A DNA stretch of 64,000 bases from Bacteroidota bacterium (GCA_003385605.1 QQUU01000034.1:1-64000); one strand, 5' to 3'. Positions 1-9,537 are shown, counted from the stretch's first letter. Program-made: numbers and translations. Notes: generated by a model not told the origin, from the letters alone.

Positions 1-1112
1 ACCTGGTTGGTGAAGCTGTTCGACATTACAAACGACGGGTGACCGGTAGCACAACCTAGATTCACCAAACGGCCTTCTGCCAATACGATGATCTCGTTGC
101 CTTCTACATTGTACAGGTCTACTTGAGGCTTAATCACCTTCTTCGTATCGCCGTACGCACCGTTCAACCATGCCATATCGATCTCGTTGTCGAAGTGGCC
201 AATGTTACAAAGGATGGTCTTATCGTTCATCAACTTGAAGTGCTCTTCAGTGATGATGTCTTTGTTTCCTGTTGCAGTTACTACAATCTGTGCACGTGGA
301 ATAGCTGTTTCCATGCGCTTCACCTCAAAGCCGTCCATTGCTGCTTGCAATGCACAGATAGGATCAATCTCAGTAACAATCACACGAGCACCAGCACCGC
401 GCAATGACGCCGCAGTACCCTTACCTACATCACCGTAACCGGCAACAACAGCAACTTTACCTGCAATCATCACATCAGTAGCACGACGGATCGCATCTAC
501 TGCAGATTCCTGACAACCGTATTTGTTATCGAACTTCGACTTCGTTACCGAATCGTTTACGTTGATCGCTGGAAGTACCAACGTGCCGTTGATCTCACGC
601 TCGTACAAACGGTGGACACCAGTAGTCGTTTCTTCAGATAAACCCTTGATTCCGGCTACCAACTCTGGGTATTCGTCGAACACCATGTTGGTCAAATCAC
701 CACCGTCGTCCAAGATCATGTTCAACGGCTGACGGTCCTCACCGAAAAAGAGCGTCTGCTCAATACACCAGTTGAACTCTTCCTCGTTCATGCCCTTCCA
801 AGCATAAACCGGAATACCCGCTGCTGCGATAGCTGCGGCTGCATGGTCTTGGGTAGAGAAAATATTACAAGAAGACCAGGTAACGTCTGCACCTAGCTCT
901 ACTAAAGTCTCGATCAATACTGCCGTTTGAATGGTCATGTGCAAACAACCGGCGATGCGTGCACCTGCCAATGGTTTACTTGCACCAAACTCCTCACGGA
1001 GCGCCATAAGACCTGGCATCTCTGCTTCGGCAAGCTTGATTTCTGTACGGCCCCAATCGGCCAATGACATATCTTTAACTTTGTACGGTACGTACTGTGT
1101 AGTTGTACTCAT
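1..1112 (-). CDS. sahH: Adenosylhomocysteinase, C-terminal end outside the window
   Basis: Hydrolyses S-adenosylhomocysteine to adenosine and homocysteine with a bound NAD, in the cytoplasmic methyl cycle. Reading from the ATG at 1112, the protein starts [20 protein letters not shown] and continues with the family landmarks [19 protein letters not shown], the NAD-binding stretch [10 protein letters not shown] near residue 220, and [14 protein letters not shown]. About 370 codons are present; the family is usually 430-470 residues, so only the C-terminal tail is missing. The start is supported by a consensus promoter directly upstream (1132-1161). Divergent from the PPTase-GNAT gene. Identification is secure from sequence motifs. 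Confidence 0.97.
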   Translation of the reverse strand, partial: MSTTTQYVPYKVKDMSLADWGRTEIKLAEAEMPGLMALREEFGASKPLAGARIAGCLHMTIQTAVLIETLVELGADVTWSSCNIFSTQDHAAAAIAAAGIPVYAWKGMNEEEFNWCIEQTLFFGEDRQPLNMILDDGGDLTNMVFDEYPELVAGIKGLSEETTTGVHRLYEREINGTLVLPAINVNDSVTKSKFDNKYGCQESAVDAIRRATDVMIAGKVAVVAGYGDVGKGTAASLRGAGARVIVTEIDPICALQAAMDGFEVKRMETAIPRAQIVVTATGNKDIITEEHFKLMNDKTILCNIGHFDNEIDMAWLNGAYGDTKKVIKPQVDLYNVEGNEIIVLAEGRLVNLGCATGHPSFVMSNSFTNQ

Positions 1113-1120
1113 GTAGTATA

Positions 1121-1128
1121 TAAATTTG
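1121..1128 (+). promoter_or_regulatory. -7 box for the PPTase-GNAT gene
   Basis: TAAATTTG fits TAnnTTTG on the plus strand, 45 nt before the ATG at 1174. A TTG at 1103-1105 is a weak -33 candidate with 15 nt spacing. The box lies between the minus-strand -7 box and the sahH start codon, so the two divergent promoters overlap. Confidence 0.5.
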
Positions 1129-1131
1129 CTG

Positions 1132-1161
1132 CAAAGATACACAACACAAGGGTCTTACAAA
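1132..1161 (-). promoter_or_regulatory. sahH promoter, perfect Bacteroidota consensus
   Basis: On the minus strand the -33 box TTTG (1161-1158) is followed by 18 nt and then the -7 box TATCTTTG (1139-1132). This matches the published Bacteroidota consensus TTTG-N17-23-TAnnTTTG exactly. The predicted transcript starts near 1126, giving a leader of about 14 nt. Confidence 0.8.
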
Positions 1162-1173
1162 CAGTTCAGTAGA

Positions 1174-2355
1174 ATGTTGATTTATCCATTTAAATACCTC
1201 GATGATTCCGTTCAGGTTTCCATCAACCCTGATTCCCAGGGAGCGGCCACTATGGACCAATTCAGCATTGCTGATCGTCAACGGTACGCCGAACTGAAAT
1301 CTGAACCGAAAAAACAGGAATTTCTTTGGAGCCGCGCCGCTCTTCATAGCACCGGAGCTGATTTGAAATACATCGAATACCAAGGCAAGAAACCCATCAC
1401 AGATAACGGGCACATTAGCCTAAGTCACTGCAAAGGTGGCGTGGCCGCTGCATTCAGTGAAGAGCTCGAAGTAGGAATCGATATCGAAACCAAGCGCGAA
1501 AATCTTACCCGTATCGCCCAAAAGTTCACTACGGAAGAAGAACTCGCTCGATTTGATTGCGAACCACATACTGCGCTTCAATTCGTTTGGGGCATCAAGG
1601 AAAGCCTTTTCAAACTCTACGGATACGGCAGTGTAGACTTTAAGGCACACCTAGAAATCACCGCCTTTGAATGGGATCCAGAGAAAAGACAAGGATGGGG
1701 CATCGCATGGGTTGGACAAACCTGCCAAGAACGTCCTGAACCGCTCCAATGTTTGGTACAAACGGCTTTGGTTGGCGAACAATATATATGCATGGCGACA
1801 CACAGAATACCGACCGTTCCCTTCGAAAGCGAGCGCACTGTGTTGCGCGAATGGGTTCCAAGCGATGCACCTTGGTTGTATGATCTCAATATGAATCCAC
1901 AGGTTGTACGGTACACGGGAGATGCTGGATTCACCTCTACGCACAGTGCCTTAAACCTGATAAAAAACTACCCAAACTACCAGCGCGACGGGTATGGACG
2001 CTGGATGGTCATTGATAAATCTACAGGCAACCCTATCGGTTGGTGTGGACTTAAAAACAACCCCTGGGGCATTGATCTTGGTTTCCGTTTCTTCGAGGCA
2101 GCCTGGGGCCAAGGCATCGCCACAGAATGTGCTGTAGCTACCGTTCAAAAAGCCAAAGCACTTGGCTTAAGTGGTCTTATCGGTCGTGCATTGTCCGAAA
2201 ATATTGGAAGTTGGAAGGTACTAGAGAAGGTAGGAATGCATCGCTACGATAGCGTGCCTATTGAAGAGTTCGCGCAAGACTACAATATCGCTGAAAAAGA
2301 CCTCGACAGCTGGAAAGGACAGATGCTTCACATGTATAAATTGGAGTTGTTGTGA
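1174..2355 (+). CDS. 4'-phosphopantetheinyl transferase fused to a GNAT acetyltransferase
   Basis: A 393-residue protein with two domains. Residues about 1-210 are a Sfp/AcpS-type 4'-phosphopantetheinyl transferase, which activates carrier proteins: SLSHCKGG (82-89), GIDIE (101-105, Mg-binding Asp) and WGIKESLFKLYG (139-150, the WxxKES/A signature). Residues about 219-360 are a RimJ/RimL-like GNAT domain with the acetyl-CoA loop WGQGIATE (311-318) and an ending like SENIGSWKVLEKVGM. The ATG at 1174 is preferred over an upstream in-frame ATG at 1126, which would lie on the promoter and sahH leader. No stop or frame change separates the domains. The next gene overlaps it by 4 bases. Fusion is seen; the acetylation substrate is unknown. 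Confidence 0.88.
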   Translation: MLIYPFKYLDDSVQVSINPDSQGAATMDQFSIADRQRYAELKSEPKKQEFLWSRAALHSTGADLKYIEYQGKKPITDNGHISLSHCKGGVAAAFSEELEVGIDIETKRENLTRIAQKFTTEEELARFDCEPHTALQFVWGIKESLFKLYGYGSVDFKAHLEITAFEWDPEKRQGWGIAWVGQTCQERPEPLQCLVQTALVGEQYICMATHRIPTVPFESERTVLREWVPSDAPWLYDLNMNPQVVRYTGDAGFTSTHSALNLIKNYPNYQRDGYGRWMVIDKSTGNPIGWCGLKNNPWGIDLGFRFFEAAWGQGIATECAVATVQKAKALGLSGLIGRALSENIGSWKVLEKVGMHRYDSVPIEEFAQDYNIAEKDLDSWKGQMLHMYKLELL

Positions 2356-2882
2356 AAATAGTGATCACTGGAACCGAGAGCACCTACAAAAGCACGCTTA
2401 CCCAAGCGCTGGCTCAACAGTTCTCGTTTGTCTGTACTGAAGAGTATGCGAGGGAATACTTGGAGGAAATTGCACCAAATACTCCTGTAGACCCGATGCC
2501 TCGAGCCGACTACGATCGCATCGAACAAGGCCAACTGCAGACCCAAAAATCGCACGGGTACTTCGACAACTTAGGACACCGAATATTCGATACCGACGGC
2601 ATTACTCTTTACATCTGGAAAGCCGATAAATACGGTGAAATTGACCAAGAACTGTTGAAGGTTCCTGAAGATGTGATTTATTTCTTGTGCTATCCGAACG
2701 TTCCTGCAGGCGAGGATCGATTGCGCATAGATGCACAGCGTAGAGCATCCTTACATAAGGAGTACCTCAATGTGCTCCAGCGGTTGCCGAACACCGTCGT
2801 ACATCTCGACCAACCAACGTTAGAAGGTAGGCTTGCCTACGCCCAAAAAACTATTGAGGAATTACTAAACGACGCGGTTTAG
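2352..2882 (+). CDS. NadR-like P-loop nucleotide kinase, atypical Walker A
   Basis: A 176-residue P-loop ATPase resembling the ribosylnicotinamide kinase half of NadR: ITGTES-TYKSTL at the N terminus, EEYAREYLE (the switch typical of these kinases), FDTDGITLYIW, and a lid-like Arg-rich segment DRLRIDAQRRASLHKEY. The Walker A loop (residues 7-15, GTESTYKST) has Tyr12 where the family normally has Gly, although Lys13 and Ser14 remain. GTG start overlapping the TGA of the upstream gene (GTGA), so translation is probably coupled. The 3' end overlaps the convergent dnaG by 18 bases. Substrate is inferred only from family resemblance. Confidence 0.75.
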   Translation: MKIVITGTESTYKSTLTQALAQQFSFVCTEEYAREYLEEIAPNTPVDPMPRADYDRIEQGQLQTQKSHGYFDNLGHRIFDTDGITLYIWKADKYGEIDQELLKVPEDVIYFLCYPNVPAGEDRLRIDAQRRASLHKEYLNVLQRLPNTVVHLDQPTLEGRLAYAQKTIEELLNDAV

Positions 2883-4787
2883 TTTCTCATTGATGTGCTG
2901 ACGCGCATTGTTCCATTTCTGGAATTGTACCATGTAGTAGTTGTAATCGGCATTTTCCATGCTCAGGTACTCTTTCAATGCGTTCAACTTCCGCTCCACG
3001 TGGACATATTTCAGGCGCAGTGTCGTTTCATTGACCAAAGGGAAAATGGTGTTCTTTTCGTCGGGAAGGTAAATCTCCTTTGACTTCCAATTCGCCAGCG
3101 TATACTTCTCCGTCAACGCTTCTGTAACCACCTTGATGATCTCAGGATCTTCCCTGCGCACCCACCAATCTGTATTGGGAACATGCTCCTTTTCCACCTC
3201 ATCGGCGAGCATGTTGTACATTTTTGAAAATATTGGTGTTGCAAATTCTATTTGGTCCTCCTCGATTTCATCTACAATCCAAGTAGCTATAGAGACCGGT
3301 ATTACTTCCTCCTCATCCAGATCTGCATCCAGCATCGCTTCGGTACCCTTGGCCACCAGAAGATGGATGATGCGCTCCTCTTGCTCGAAGCCGTGAATCT
3401 TAACCATTCCAGCCTCACGAGGTTGAACTACTTCCATCGGTGGCGCAGATGCCTGTCTTTTCTTTTGCTGTCGCTGTTGAATCCCTTGTAATCTGCCCAG
3501 CTCTTCATAAAGCGCTGTTGGATCTATTTCAAGAATGGAAGCGGCCTCTTTGATGAATACCTGTCGTCCTATCTGATCTGGTACCTTCGAAATACTGCTT
3601 ACCACATCGCGAACCATCTCAGCAAACTTCAATGGATCACCGGCTACGTCCTCCTTCAAAACCGAGGTCTTGAAGCTGATAAAGTCCTTCTTACTACTCT
3701 TTAGGAAGGCTTCTAACTCCTCGTTGGTGCGCTGCTTGGCAAAACTATCAGGATCTTCACCCTCAGGGAAGCTCACTACACGAACATTCACTCCTTGTTC
3801 AAGCATCATATCAAGCCCACGGAAGCTCGCACGCAGTCCTGCCGCATCTCCATCGAAAAGCAGAGTAATGTTCGGCGTGTAGCGCTTCAACATTCCTATT
3901 TGCCCTTCGGTCAATGCCGTACCAGATGAACTCACCACATTGCGGACACCGTTCTGATAAAAACTCAACACATCTGTGTATCCTTCCACCAAAAAGGCCT
4001 CGTCGCGTTTCACAATTTCTTGCTTGGCTTGGTACAAGCCATATAAGACCTTGCTCTTGTGGTAGATTGGATTTTCTGGACTGTTCAGGTATTTCGCTGC
4101 CTTGGCACTGTTACTCAAAATACGCCCACCGAATCCCAAAACTCGACCACTAACACTGTGTATTGGGAACATGACACGGCCACGGAATCTATCGTACCAG
4201 CCGCGTTCATTCTTCATAGAGATGCCACTCTCTTGCAATGCCTTTTCACTGTATTGATTGGCTATCGCATAATCTGCAAATGCAGTTGAAGCCTCAGGGC
4301 TGTAGCCAAGGTGAAATTTATTGATGGTCTCGTCATTGAACCCACGTTCTTTAAAGTAGCTCAGACCAATGGCTTTGCCTTCGTCCGTTTCAAGCATTTG
4401 CTCCTTAAAAAACTTGGCAGCCACATCAGTAATCAGATACACTGCCTCACGCATATTCCCTGCTTCGATCTCTTCAGCCGTCTGCGGACGTGCCTCTGGA
4501 ATCTCGATATTGTACTTCTTAGCAAGCCAACGCAATGCTTCAGGATAACTCATCTGTTCGAGCTCCATCAAGAAGGTAACCGCGTTACCACCTTTACCTG
4601 AAGAGAAACATTTAAAGATCTGCTTCGCCGGGCTCACCATGAAAGACGGCGTCTTTTCATTGTTAAAAGGCGATAACCCCTTGAGATTACTGCCCGATTT
4701 TTTCAACTGAACAAATTCCCCGATCACCTCCTCAATACGAGCGGTGGTGAAGATCTGTTCGATGATTTCTTGTGGAATGCGAGCCAT
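2865..4787 (-). CDS. dnaG: DNA primase DnaG with a degenerate zinc-binding motif
   Basis: Synthesises RNA primers at the replication fork. 640 residues: an N-terminal CHC2-like domain (GLSPFNNEKTPSF, then FKCFSSGKGGNAV), the catalytic TOPRIM core (VEGYTDVLSFYQNG and LLFDGDAAGLRA), and a C-terminal helicase-interaction region. Of the four zinc ligands expected at residues 39, 42, 60 and 63 only Cys60 is kept; the others are Ser39, Asn42 and Ser63. The TOPRIM acidic residues are intact, so primer synthesis is probably retained. A GCAAGATA element on the plus strand (4792-4799) reads as a near-consensus -7 box four bases before the ATG. Convergent with the NadR-like gene. Confidence 0.96.
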   Translation of the reverse strand: MARIPQEIIEQIFTTARIEEVIGEFVQLKKSGSNLKGLSPFNNEKTPSFMVSPAKQIFKCFSSGKGGNAVTFLMELEQMSYPEALRWLAKKYNIEIPEARPQTAEEIEAGNMREAVYLITDVAAKFFKEQMLETDEGKAIGLSYFKERGFNDETINKFHLGYSPEASTAFADYAIANQYSEKALQESGISMKNERGWYDRFRGRVMFPIHSVSGRVLGFGGRILSNSAKAAKYLNSPENPIYHKSKVLYGLYQAKQEIVKRDEAFLVEGYTDVLSFYQNGVRNVVSSSGTALTEGQIGMLKRYTPNITLLFDGDAAGLRASFRGLDMMLEQGVNVRVVSFPEGEDPDSFAKQRTNEELEAFLKSSKKDFISFKTSVLKEDVAGDPLKFAEMVRDVVSSISKVPDQIGRQVFIKEAASILEIDPTALYEELGRLQGIQQRQQKKRQASAPPMEVVQPREAGMVKIHGFEQEERIIHLLVAKGTEAMLDADLDEEEVIPVSIATWIVDEIEEDQIEFATPIFSKMYNMLADEVEKEHVPNTDWWVRREDPEIIKVVTEALTEKYTLANWKSKEIYLPDEKNTIFPLVNETTLRLKYVHVERKLNALKEYLSMENADYNYYMVQFQKWNNARQHINEKLNRVV

Positions 4788-4810
4788 GGATGCAAGATAC
4801 TTTTTCTAAA

Positions 4811-4836
4811 TAAAAAAGCCACCCCTAAGGGCGGCT
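4811..4836 (-). terminator. Terminator of the djlA-like/polyprenyl synthase operon
   Basis: AGCC-A-CCC / GGG-C-GGCT stem (4817-4836) with one mismatch, followed on the minus strand by a run of T (4811-4817). It separates the polyprenyl synthase gene from dnaG. Confidence 0.8.
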
Positions 4837-4902
4837 CTAAGCAAGCTGAGTTGAACTTAATTATTTGTGCTAATGTACATTCAATTATGCATATCTGAAC
4901 AA

Positions 4903-5877
4903 CTATTTCTTCCGAGCGCCTGTATACGCAATCACCTCCTCCAGAGAGGTGCGCTCCGCACTCGCAGGAAAAGTAGAAAGAATAGCCGCAGCTTTCTGCA
5001 AATGCCCTTCCATTTTCGAACGAGCATAATCTAGACCTCCAGAATTTCGCACGAAGTCTACCACCTCAGCCACCTTTTTAGGCCTGTTGTGGTCCTTTTT
5101 AATGGTGCGTATGATCTGCTTGCGCTTTGATGCCGTAGTGTTTTGCAGCGCATTGATAAGCGGCAGCGTCATTTTCTGCTCTTTAATATCAATTCCAGAA
5201 GGTTTACCCGTCAAATTGACTTTTTCAAAATCAAATAAATCGTCTTTGATCTGGAATGCTAGGCCAAGCTCGCGACCGAACATACGCATCTGCTCTTGAA
5301 CCTCAGTTGTAGCCTCTGCACTCTGTGCTCCAACAACACAACACGTTTCTAGGAGTATAGCTGTCTTCTGCTGGATAACTTCATAGTAGACCTCTTCTGT
5401 GATGTCCAATTTTCTCGCTTTCTCTATCTGCAGAAGCTCGCCCTCACTCATGCTCTTCACTGCAGTGCTAACGGTTCCAAGTAATTCATATTGCTTTCTG
5501 TCCACCGCTAGTAAAAGCACCTTTGACAAAAGATAATCTCCAATGAGTACTGCCACTTTATTTTTCCAGAGCGCATTGATCGAAAAGAAACCTCTCCGCA
5601 TGTCGGCGTCGTCTACTACATCGTCATGGACGAGAGTTGCTGTGTGCATGAGTTCAATCAAAGAGGCACCCACGTAGGTGCTGTCGTTCACTTTACCCAA
5701 CATTTTTGCCGTCAATAGTACGAGGATCGGACGAAGTTGCTTCCCCTTGCGCTTGACCATGTAATTCATAACGCGATCGACCAAAGGAGTATTTGACTTT
5801 AAATGTGCTTTAAACCGCACATCAAATTCCTTCATCTCTTCAGCAATAGGTGCTTTAATCGAATTCAATGTTGACAT
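4903..5877 (-). CDS. ispB: Polyprenyl diphosphate synthase (long-chain, IspB type)
   Basis: Makes the long isoprenoid chain of menaquinone by head-to-tail condensation of isopentenyl diphosphate. 324 residues with the first aspartate-rich motif in LVHDDVVDDADMRRG (DDxxD at 85-89), KGKQLRP near residue 44-50, and the second motif GLAFQIKDDLFDF. The length fits octaprenyl/heptaprenyl synthases rather than short-chain farnesyl synthase. The start codon shares one base with the upstream gene's stop (TAATG), so the two are translationally coupled. Chain length cannot be read from sequence alone. Confidence 0.93.
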   Translation of the reverse strand: MSTLNSIKAPIAEEMKEFDVRFKAHLKSNTPLVDRVMNYMVKRKGKQLRPILVLLTAKMLGKVNDSTYVGASLIELMHTATLVHDDVVDDADMRRGFFSINALWKNKVAVLIGDYLLSKVLLLAVDRKQYELLGTVSTAVKSMSEGELLQIEKARKLDITEEVYYEVIQQKTAILLETCCVVGAQSAEATTEVQEQMRMFGRELGLAFQIKDDLFDFEKVNLTGKPSGIDIKEQKMTLPLINALQNTTASKRKQIIRTIKKDHNRPKKVAEVVDFVRNSGGLDYARSKMEGHLQKAAAILSTFPASAERTSLEEVIAYTGARKK

Positions 5878-6617
5878 TAGCTCCAGCCTTTTGATTTCTG
5901 AATGTGCTCGTAGGCCTTCTGCACATTCAAGAAGGTTTCTTTGGCCGCAGCCTGCGCCTCAGCGCCCGCATCAATGGTACGATCAGGATGATATTTCAAG
6001 GCCATTTTACGGTACGCCTTTTTTACTTCTGCTTCGGATGCGTTTTCACTCACTTCCAAAACTTTGTATGCCCATCCAGTGTCCGATTCCTTAGAGAACA
6101 TCGCTTTGATCGACTCGAAGTCGTACGGGTTAATGCGAAGATTACGAGCAATACGACGAATCTCCTCTACCTCGTTCTGATGCAAGTGACCGTCTGCCAA
6201 TCCCAATTTGAACAAGAAGTGAATCAACTGAAGACGGGTACTGTGATTCGTAAAGCCATTGATCTGATTACAGACTTTGGTAAGCGGTATCTGTTGGTCG
6301 ACTATTTTTCTGAAAACAGCAAAACTCTCGTTGGCACGCTCTTTTCCAAACATGCTAACGAACTGTGCTCGAACAAAGTCCAACTCCTTCTGTGCTACCT
6401 TGCCGTCCGCTTTAATGACACGTGCAGCAAGAACCAATAAGGCGATATGAAAGTCGCTTGGAGAGGCTTGTTGGGTGCGTGTATAGCTACTGCTAGACTT
6501 TTCACCTTCTACCAAATCGTGTATACGATTCGCAAAGGCCACTCCAAGTATAGCGCCAATAGGACCTCCTAAAGACCAGCCTAAACCGCCCCCAAAAATT
6601 TGAAAAAGTCGTTTCAT
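5877..6617 (-). CDS. DjlA-like co-chaperone: TerB domain plus C-terminal J domain
   Basis: 246 residues. An N-terminal glycine-rich hydrophobic stretch ([21 protein letters not shown]) may anchor the protein to the membrane. The middle (about 50-170) is TerB-like with the acidic motif [14 protein letters not shown] and the second-half [14 protein letters not shown]. The C terminus (about 180-246) is a J domain with the HPD tripeptide in ALKYHPDRT. This order is that of DjlA, a DnaK co-chaperone. A perfect -7 box TATCTTTG (6633-6626) lies 8 bases before the ATG. First gene of a two-gene unit with the polyprenyl synthase. Confidence 0.88.
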   Translation of the reverse strand: MKRLFQIFGGGLGWSLGGPIGAILGVAFANRIHDLVEGEKSSSSYTRTQQASPSDFHIALLVLAARVIKADGKVAQKELDFVRAQFVSMFGKERANESFAVFRKIVDQQIPLTKVCNQINGFTNHSTRLQLIHFLFKLGLADGHLHQNEVEEIRRIARNLRINPYDFESIKAMFSKESDTGWAYKVLEVSENASEAEVKKAYRKMALKYHPDRTIDAGAEAQAAAKETFLNVQKAYEHIQKSKGWS

Positions 6618-6618
6618 T

Positions 6619-6638
6619 CCGAGTCCAAAGATACTCGG
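6619..6638 (-). promoter_or_regulatory. djlA-like promoter -7 box inside an inverted repeat
   Basis: TATCTTTG on the minus strand (6633-6626) is enclosed by the perfect arms CCGAGT (6619-6624) and ACTCGG (6633-6638). The repeat covers the -7 element and the predicted transcript start, which is where a repressor would bind. No regulator is known for it. Confidence 0.5.
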
Positions 6639-6672
6639 CTAAAACGGAAAAAACTAAAGCCTGTAATCGAGA

Positions 6673-6813
6673 TTAAACCACGAAATAAGCGAAGGCAGCG
6701 ATACCTCCTATGATTACGATTACCAAGGCGATCTGTGCGTAGAGTTGCGCTGTTGACATCTTCTCTTTCGCAGGTTTCATTCTACGACGTTTCGTCGTTG
6801 CTTGAGTGGACAT
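6673..6813 (-). CDS. Small basic single-pass membrane protein
   Basis: A 46-residue protein from the ATG at 6813: a basic N terminus (TTKRRRMKPAKEK) followed by one hydrophobic segment (QIALVIVIIGGIAAFAYFVV) reaching the C terminus. This layout fits a tail-anchored inner-membrane protein with a cytosolic basic region. An in-frame extension upstream to 6879 reads through apparent promoter sequence and is not favoured. I do not recognise a family. It sits alone between the djlA-like gene and nrdA. Coding status is likely but not proven. Confidence 0.55.
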   Translation of the reverse strand: MSTQATTKRRRMKPAKEKMSTAQLYAQIALVIVIIGGIAAFAYFVV

Positions 6814-6956
6814 AGCGAGTGTGTTTTGTTGTGTACCAAGAAGATACAAAAATCCTTCTAATCTCCAAAAACAAAACACCCTACATCACTTAATGCCAAT
6901 CATTTAGGAGTATAAAAAGGGCAAGCGACGGCATGGTCAATTCAAATCTTTGCCAT

Positions 6957-6987
6957 AAAAAAAGCCCCCAGAGATACTGAGGGCTTT
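6957..6987 (-). terminator. nrdA terminator
   Basis: AGCCCTCAGT / CTGGGGGCT stem with a T run on the minus strand (6957-6963), 22 bases after the nrdA stop codon. Confidence 0.85.
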
Positions 6988-7008
6988 TGATGTATTCAAC
7001 TCCGGTAG

Positions 7009-9498
7009 TTAAGACCCGCAGGCCACACATTCGTCCGGATTATCAATTGAACAAGCAATCTTTTCTTCAGCCGTGACTTCTTCGCTCATTTTAGCCATAG
7101 CTTCTTTCTGAGCCTTTACACGTGCTTCTACTTCTGCAGCTGTCGGCTCTGCCGTAGTCGCAGGAACAGCATCAGCAGTATCTGAAGTAGCACCCGAGCT
7201 AACGCCTGGGCTCATATCTGTCTGTGCATTTTTCTTCACGGTAAACTTGATAGCACTAGAAGCCGGTTTAGAACGCAAGTAGTACATACCTGTTTTTAGA
7301 CCTTTCTTCCAAGCGTAGAAATGCATAGAAGTGAGTTTACCCATGTTTGGACTTTCCATGAAGAGGTTTAGACTTTGGCTTTGGTCAATGAACATACCAC
7401 GATCAGCTGCCATATCTAGAATGTCTCTCATAGAGATTTCCCAAACAGTCTTGTAGATGGCTTTCAAATTATCCGGCACACCTTCAATGTTTTGCACTGA
7501 ACCGTTTGTTGCCATCAACGCATTCTTCATATCATCGTTCCAAAGTCCCAATTCAATCAAATCGTTCAATAGGTGCTTGTTCACTACGATGAATTCGCCT
7601 GAAAGTACACGACGGGTGTATACATTCGATGTGTACGGCTCAAAACATTCGTTGTTTCCAAGAATCTGAGACGTCGAAGCCGTCGGCATTGGTGCCATCA
7701 ACAAACTGTTTCTAACTCCGTGCTTTTCTACTTCTTCACGCAATTCTTTCCAATCCCAACGACCGCTAAGTTCTTCATCTTTAACGCCCCATAGATTGTG
7801 CTGGAACTGACCCTTAGAGATTGGTGAACCTTCGTATGTCTCATAGGCACCGTCCTTCACAGCTTGGTCCTTCGAAGAGCTTACTGCCGCGAAATACATA
7901 GTTTCAAAAATCTCCTTGTTCAATGCTTTCGCCTCCTCTGAGTCGAACGGCATACGCAGTTTGATAAATGTATCGGCCAAACCTTGTACACCTAATCCTA
8001 CCGGACGGTGACGCATGTTTGAGTTTCTTGCTTCAACCACTGGGTAGTAATTGCGGTCAATCACTTGATTCAAGTTGTACGTCACCTTGTAGGTTACATC
8101 GTACAATTTCTGATGGTCAAACTTCCCATCTTCAACGAACATTGGAAGCGCAATAGACGCTAGGTTACATACGGCAACCTCATCCGGCGACGTGTATTCT
8201 AGGATTTCCGTACACAAGTTTGATGAGCGGATCGTACCTAAATTCTGCTGGTTCGATTTCAAGTTCGCGGCATCCTTATAAAGCATGTAAGGCGTACCAG
8301 TTTCAATCTGGCTTTCCATGATTTTCGCCCAAACTTCACGAGCTTTCACCGTACGGCGACCTTTCCCTTCACTTTCGTATTTGGTGTACAGATCAACGAA
8401 CTCTTGACCGTGACAATCAAACAGACCTGGACATTCGTTCGGACACATGAGCGTCCACTCTTCGTTCTTCTCAACGCGCTCCATGAAAAGATCAGGAATC
8501 CACATTGCATAGAACAAATCGCGTGCACGCATTTCCTCCTTACCGTGGTTCTTCTTCAAATCCAAGAACTCATAGATATCTGCGTGCCATGGTTCTACAT
8601 AAATGGCAAATGACCCTTTACGCTTACCGCCGCCTTGATCCACGTAACGAGCAGTATCGTTATACACGCGAAGCATTGGAACAATACCGTTAGAAGTACC
8701 GTTGGTTCCGCCGATGTATGATCCTGTAGCACGAATATTGTGAATGCTCAATCCAATACCACCGGCGCTCTGCGAGATCTTAGCTGTTTGCTTCAAGGTG
8801 TCGTAGATACCGTCAATACTATCTTCCTTCATTGTCAGAAGGAAACAAGAGCTCATCTGAGGTTTTGGCGTACCAGCATTAAACAACGTTGGTGTTGCAT
8901 GCGTCATATACTTCTTGCTCATCAACTCATACGTCTCTAGGGCACCTTCAAGATCTTCTTTATGGATACCTATACTTACACGCATGAGCATATGCTGAGG
9001 ACGCTCAACAATCTTACCGTGCATGCGAAGTAAATAAGAACGCTCAAGCGTTTTGAACCCAAAGTAGTCGTAAGAAAAATCGCGGTCGTAAATCAATTGC
9101 GAATCGAGGTATTCCGCATTCGCTTGAATGATTTCGTAGACATCATCAGCAATCAACGGTGCTTTTTTGCCCGTTTCCGGGTTGATGTATTCGTACAAAT
9201 CCGTAACCGTCTCAGAGAAGCTCTTCTTAGTGCTCTTGTGCAAGTTACTCACGGCAATTCTTGCTGCAAGATTCGCGTAATCCGGGTGTTTGATGGTCAT
9301 TGACGCAGCAGTTTCTGCAGCCAAATTATCCAACTCAGAGGTGGTTACGCCATCATAAACGCCGTCCACTACACGCTTTGCTACCGCTACTGGATCAACA
9401 TATTCGCTCAATCCGTAACATAGTTTCTCAATACGTGCAGTAATCTTATCAAACTTTACCGCCTCCTTTCTTCCGTCTCTTTTCAGTACGCGCATCAT
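7009..9498 (-). CDS. nrdA: Ribonucleoside-diphosphate reductase, alpha subunit (class Ia)
   Basis: Reduces ribonucleotides to deoxyribonucleotides with NrdB. 829 residues: an N-terminal ATP-cone ([14 protein letters not shown]), then the catalytic barrel with [17 protein letters not shown] (thiyl-radical Cys) and [12 protein letters not shown], the tyrosine pair in [11 protein letters not shown] for radical transfer, and a C-terminal CVACGS redox pair on a flexible Ala/Glu-rich tail. All catalytic cysteines are present. The start could be either of two adjacent ATGs. It follows nrdB by 39 bases on the same strand, so the two are probably one operon with the beta gene first. Confidence 0.98.
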   Translation of the reverse strand: MMRVLKRDGRKEAVKFDKITARIEKLCYGLSEYVDPVAVAKRVVDGVYDGVTTSELDNLAAETAASMTIKHPDYANLAARIAVSNLHKSTKKSFSETVTDLYEYINPETGKKAPLIADDVYEIIQANAEYLDSQLIYDRDFSYDYFGFKTLERSYLLRMHGKIVERPQHMLMRVSIGIHKEDLEGALETYELMSKKYMTHATPTLFNAGTPKPQMSSCFLLTMKEDSIDGIYDTLKQTAKISQSAGGIGLSIHNIRATGSYIGGTNGTSNGIVPMLRVYNDTARYVDQGGGKRKGSFAIYVEPWHADIYEFLDLKKNHGKEEMRARDLFYAMWIPDLFMERVEKNEEWTLMCPNECPGLFDCHGQEFVDLYTKYESEGKGRRTVKAREVWAKIMESQIETGTPYMLYKDAANLKSNQQNLGTIRSSNLCTEILEYTSPDEVAVCNLASIALPMFVEDGKFDHQKLYDVTYKVTYNLNQVIDRNYYPVVEARNSNMRHRPVGLGVQGLADTFIKLRMPFDSEEAKALNKEIFETMYFAAVSSSKDQAVKDGAYETYEGSPISKGQFQHNLWGVKDEELSGRWDWKELREEVEKHGVRNSLLMAPMPTASTSQILGNNECFEPYTSNVYTRRVLSGEFIVVNKHLLNDLIELGLWNDDMKNALMATNGSVQNIEGVPDNLKAIYKTVWEISMRDILDMAADRGMFIDQSQSLNLFMESPNMGKLTSMHFYAWKKGLKTGMYYLRSKPASSAIKFTVKKNAQTDMSPGVSSGATSDTADAVPATTAEPTAAEVEARVKAQKEAMAKMSEEVTAEEKIACSIDNPDECVACGS

Positions 9499-9537
9499 AG
9501 CTTATTCTCTTGGGTGTGTTCTTGTGTTTTTTTCGTT

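Noticed and set aside
1126-1173. Longer start for the PPTase-GNAT protein at the ATG at 1126
   Set aside because: It would place the start codon on the promoter -7 box and the sahH leader; the ATG at 1174 begins the conserved domain.
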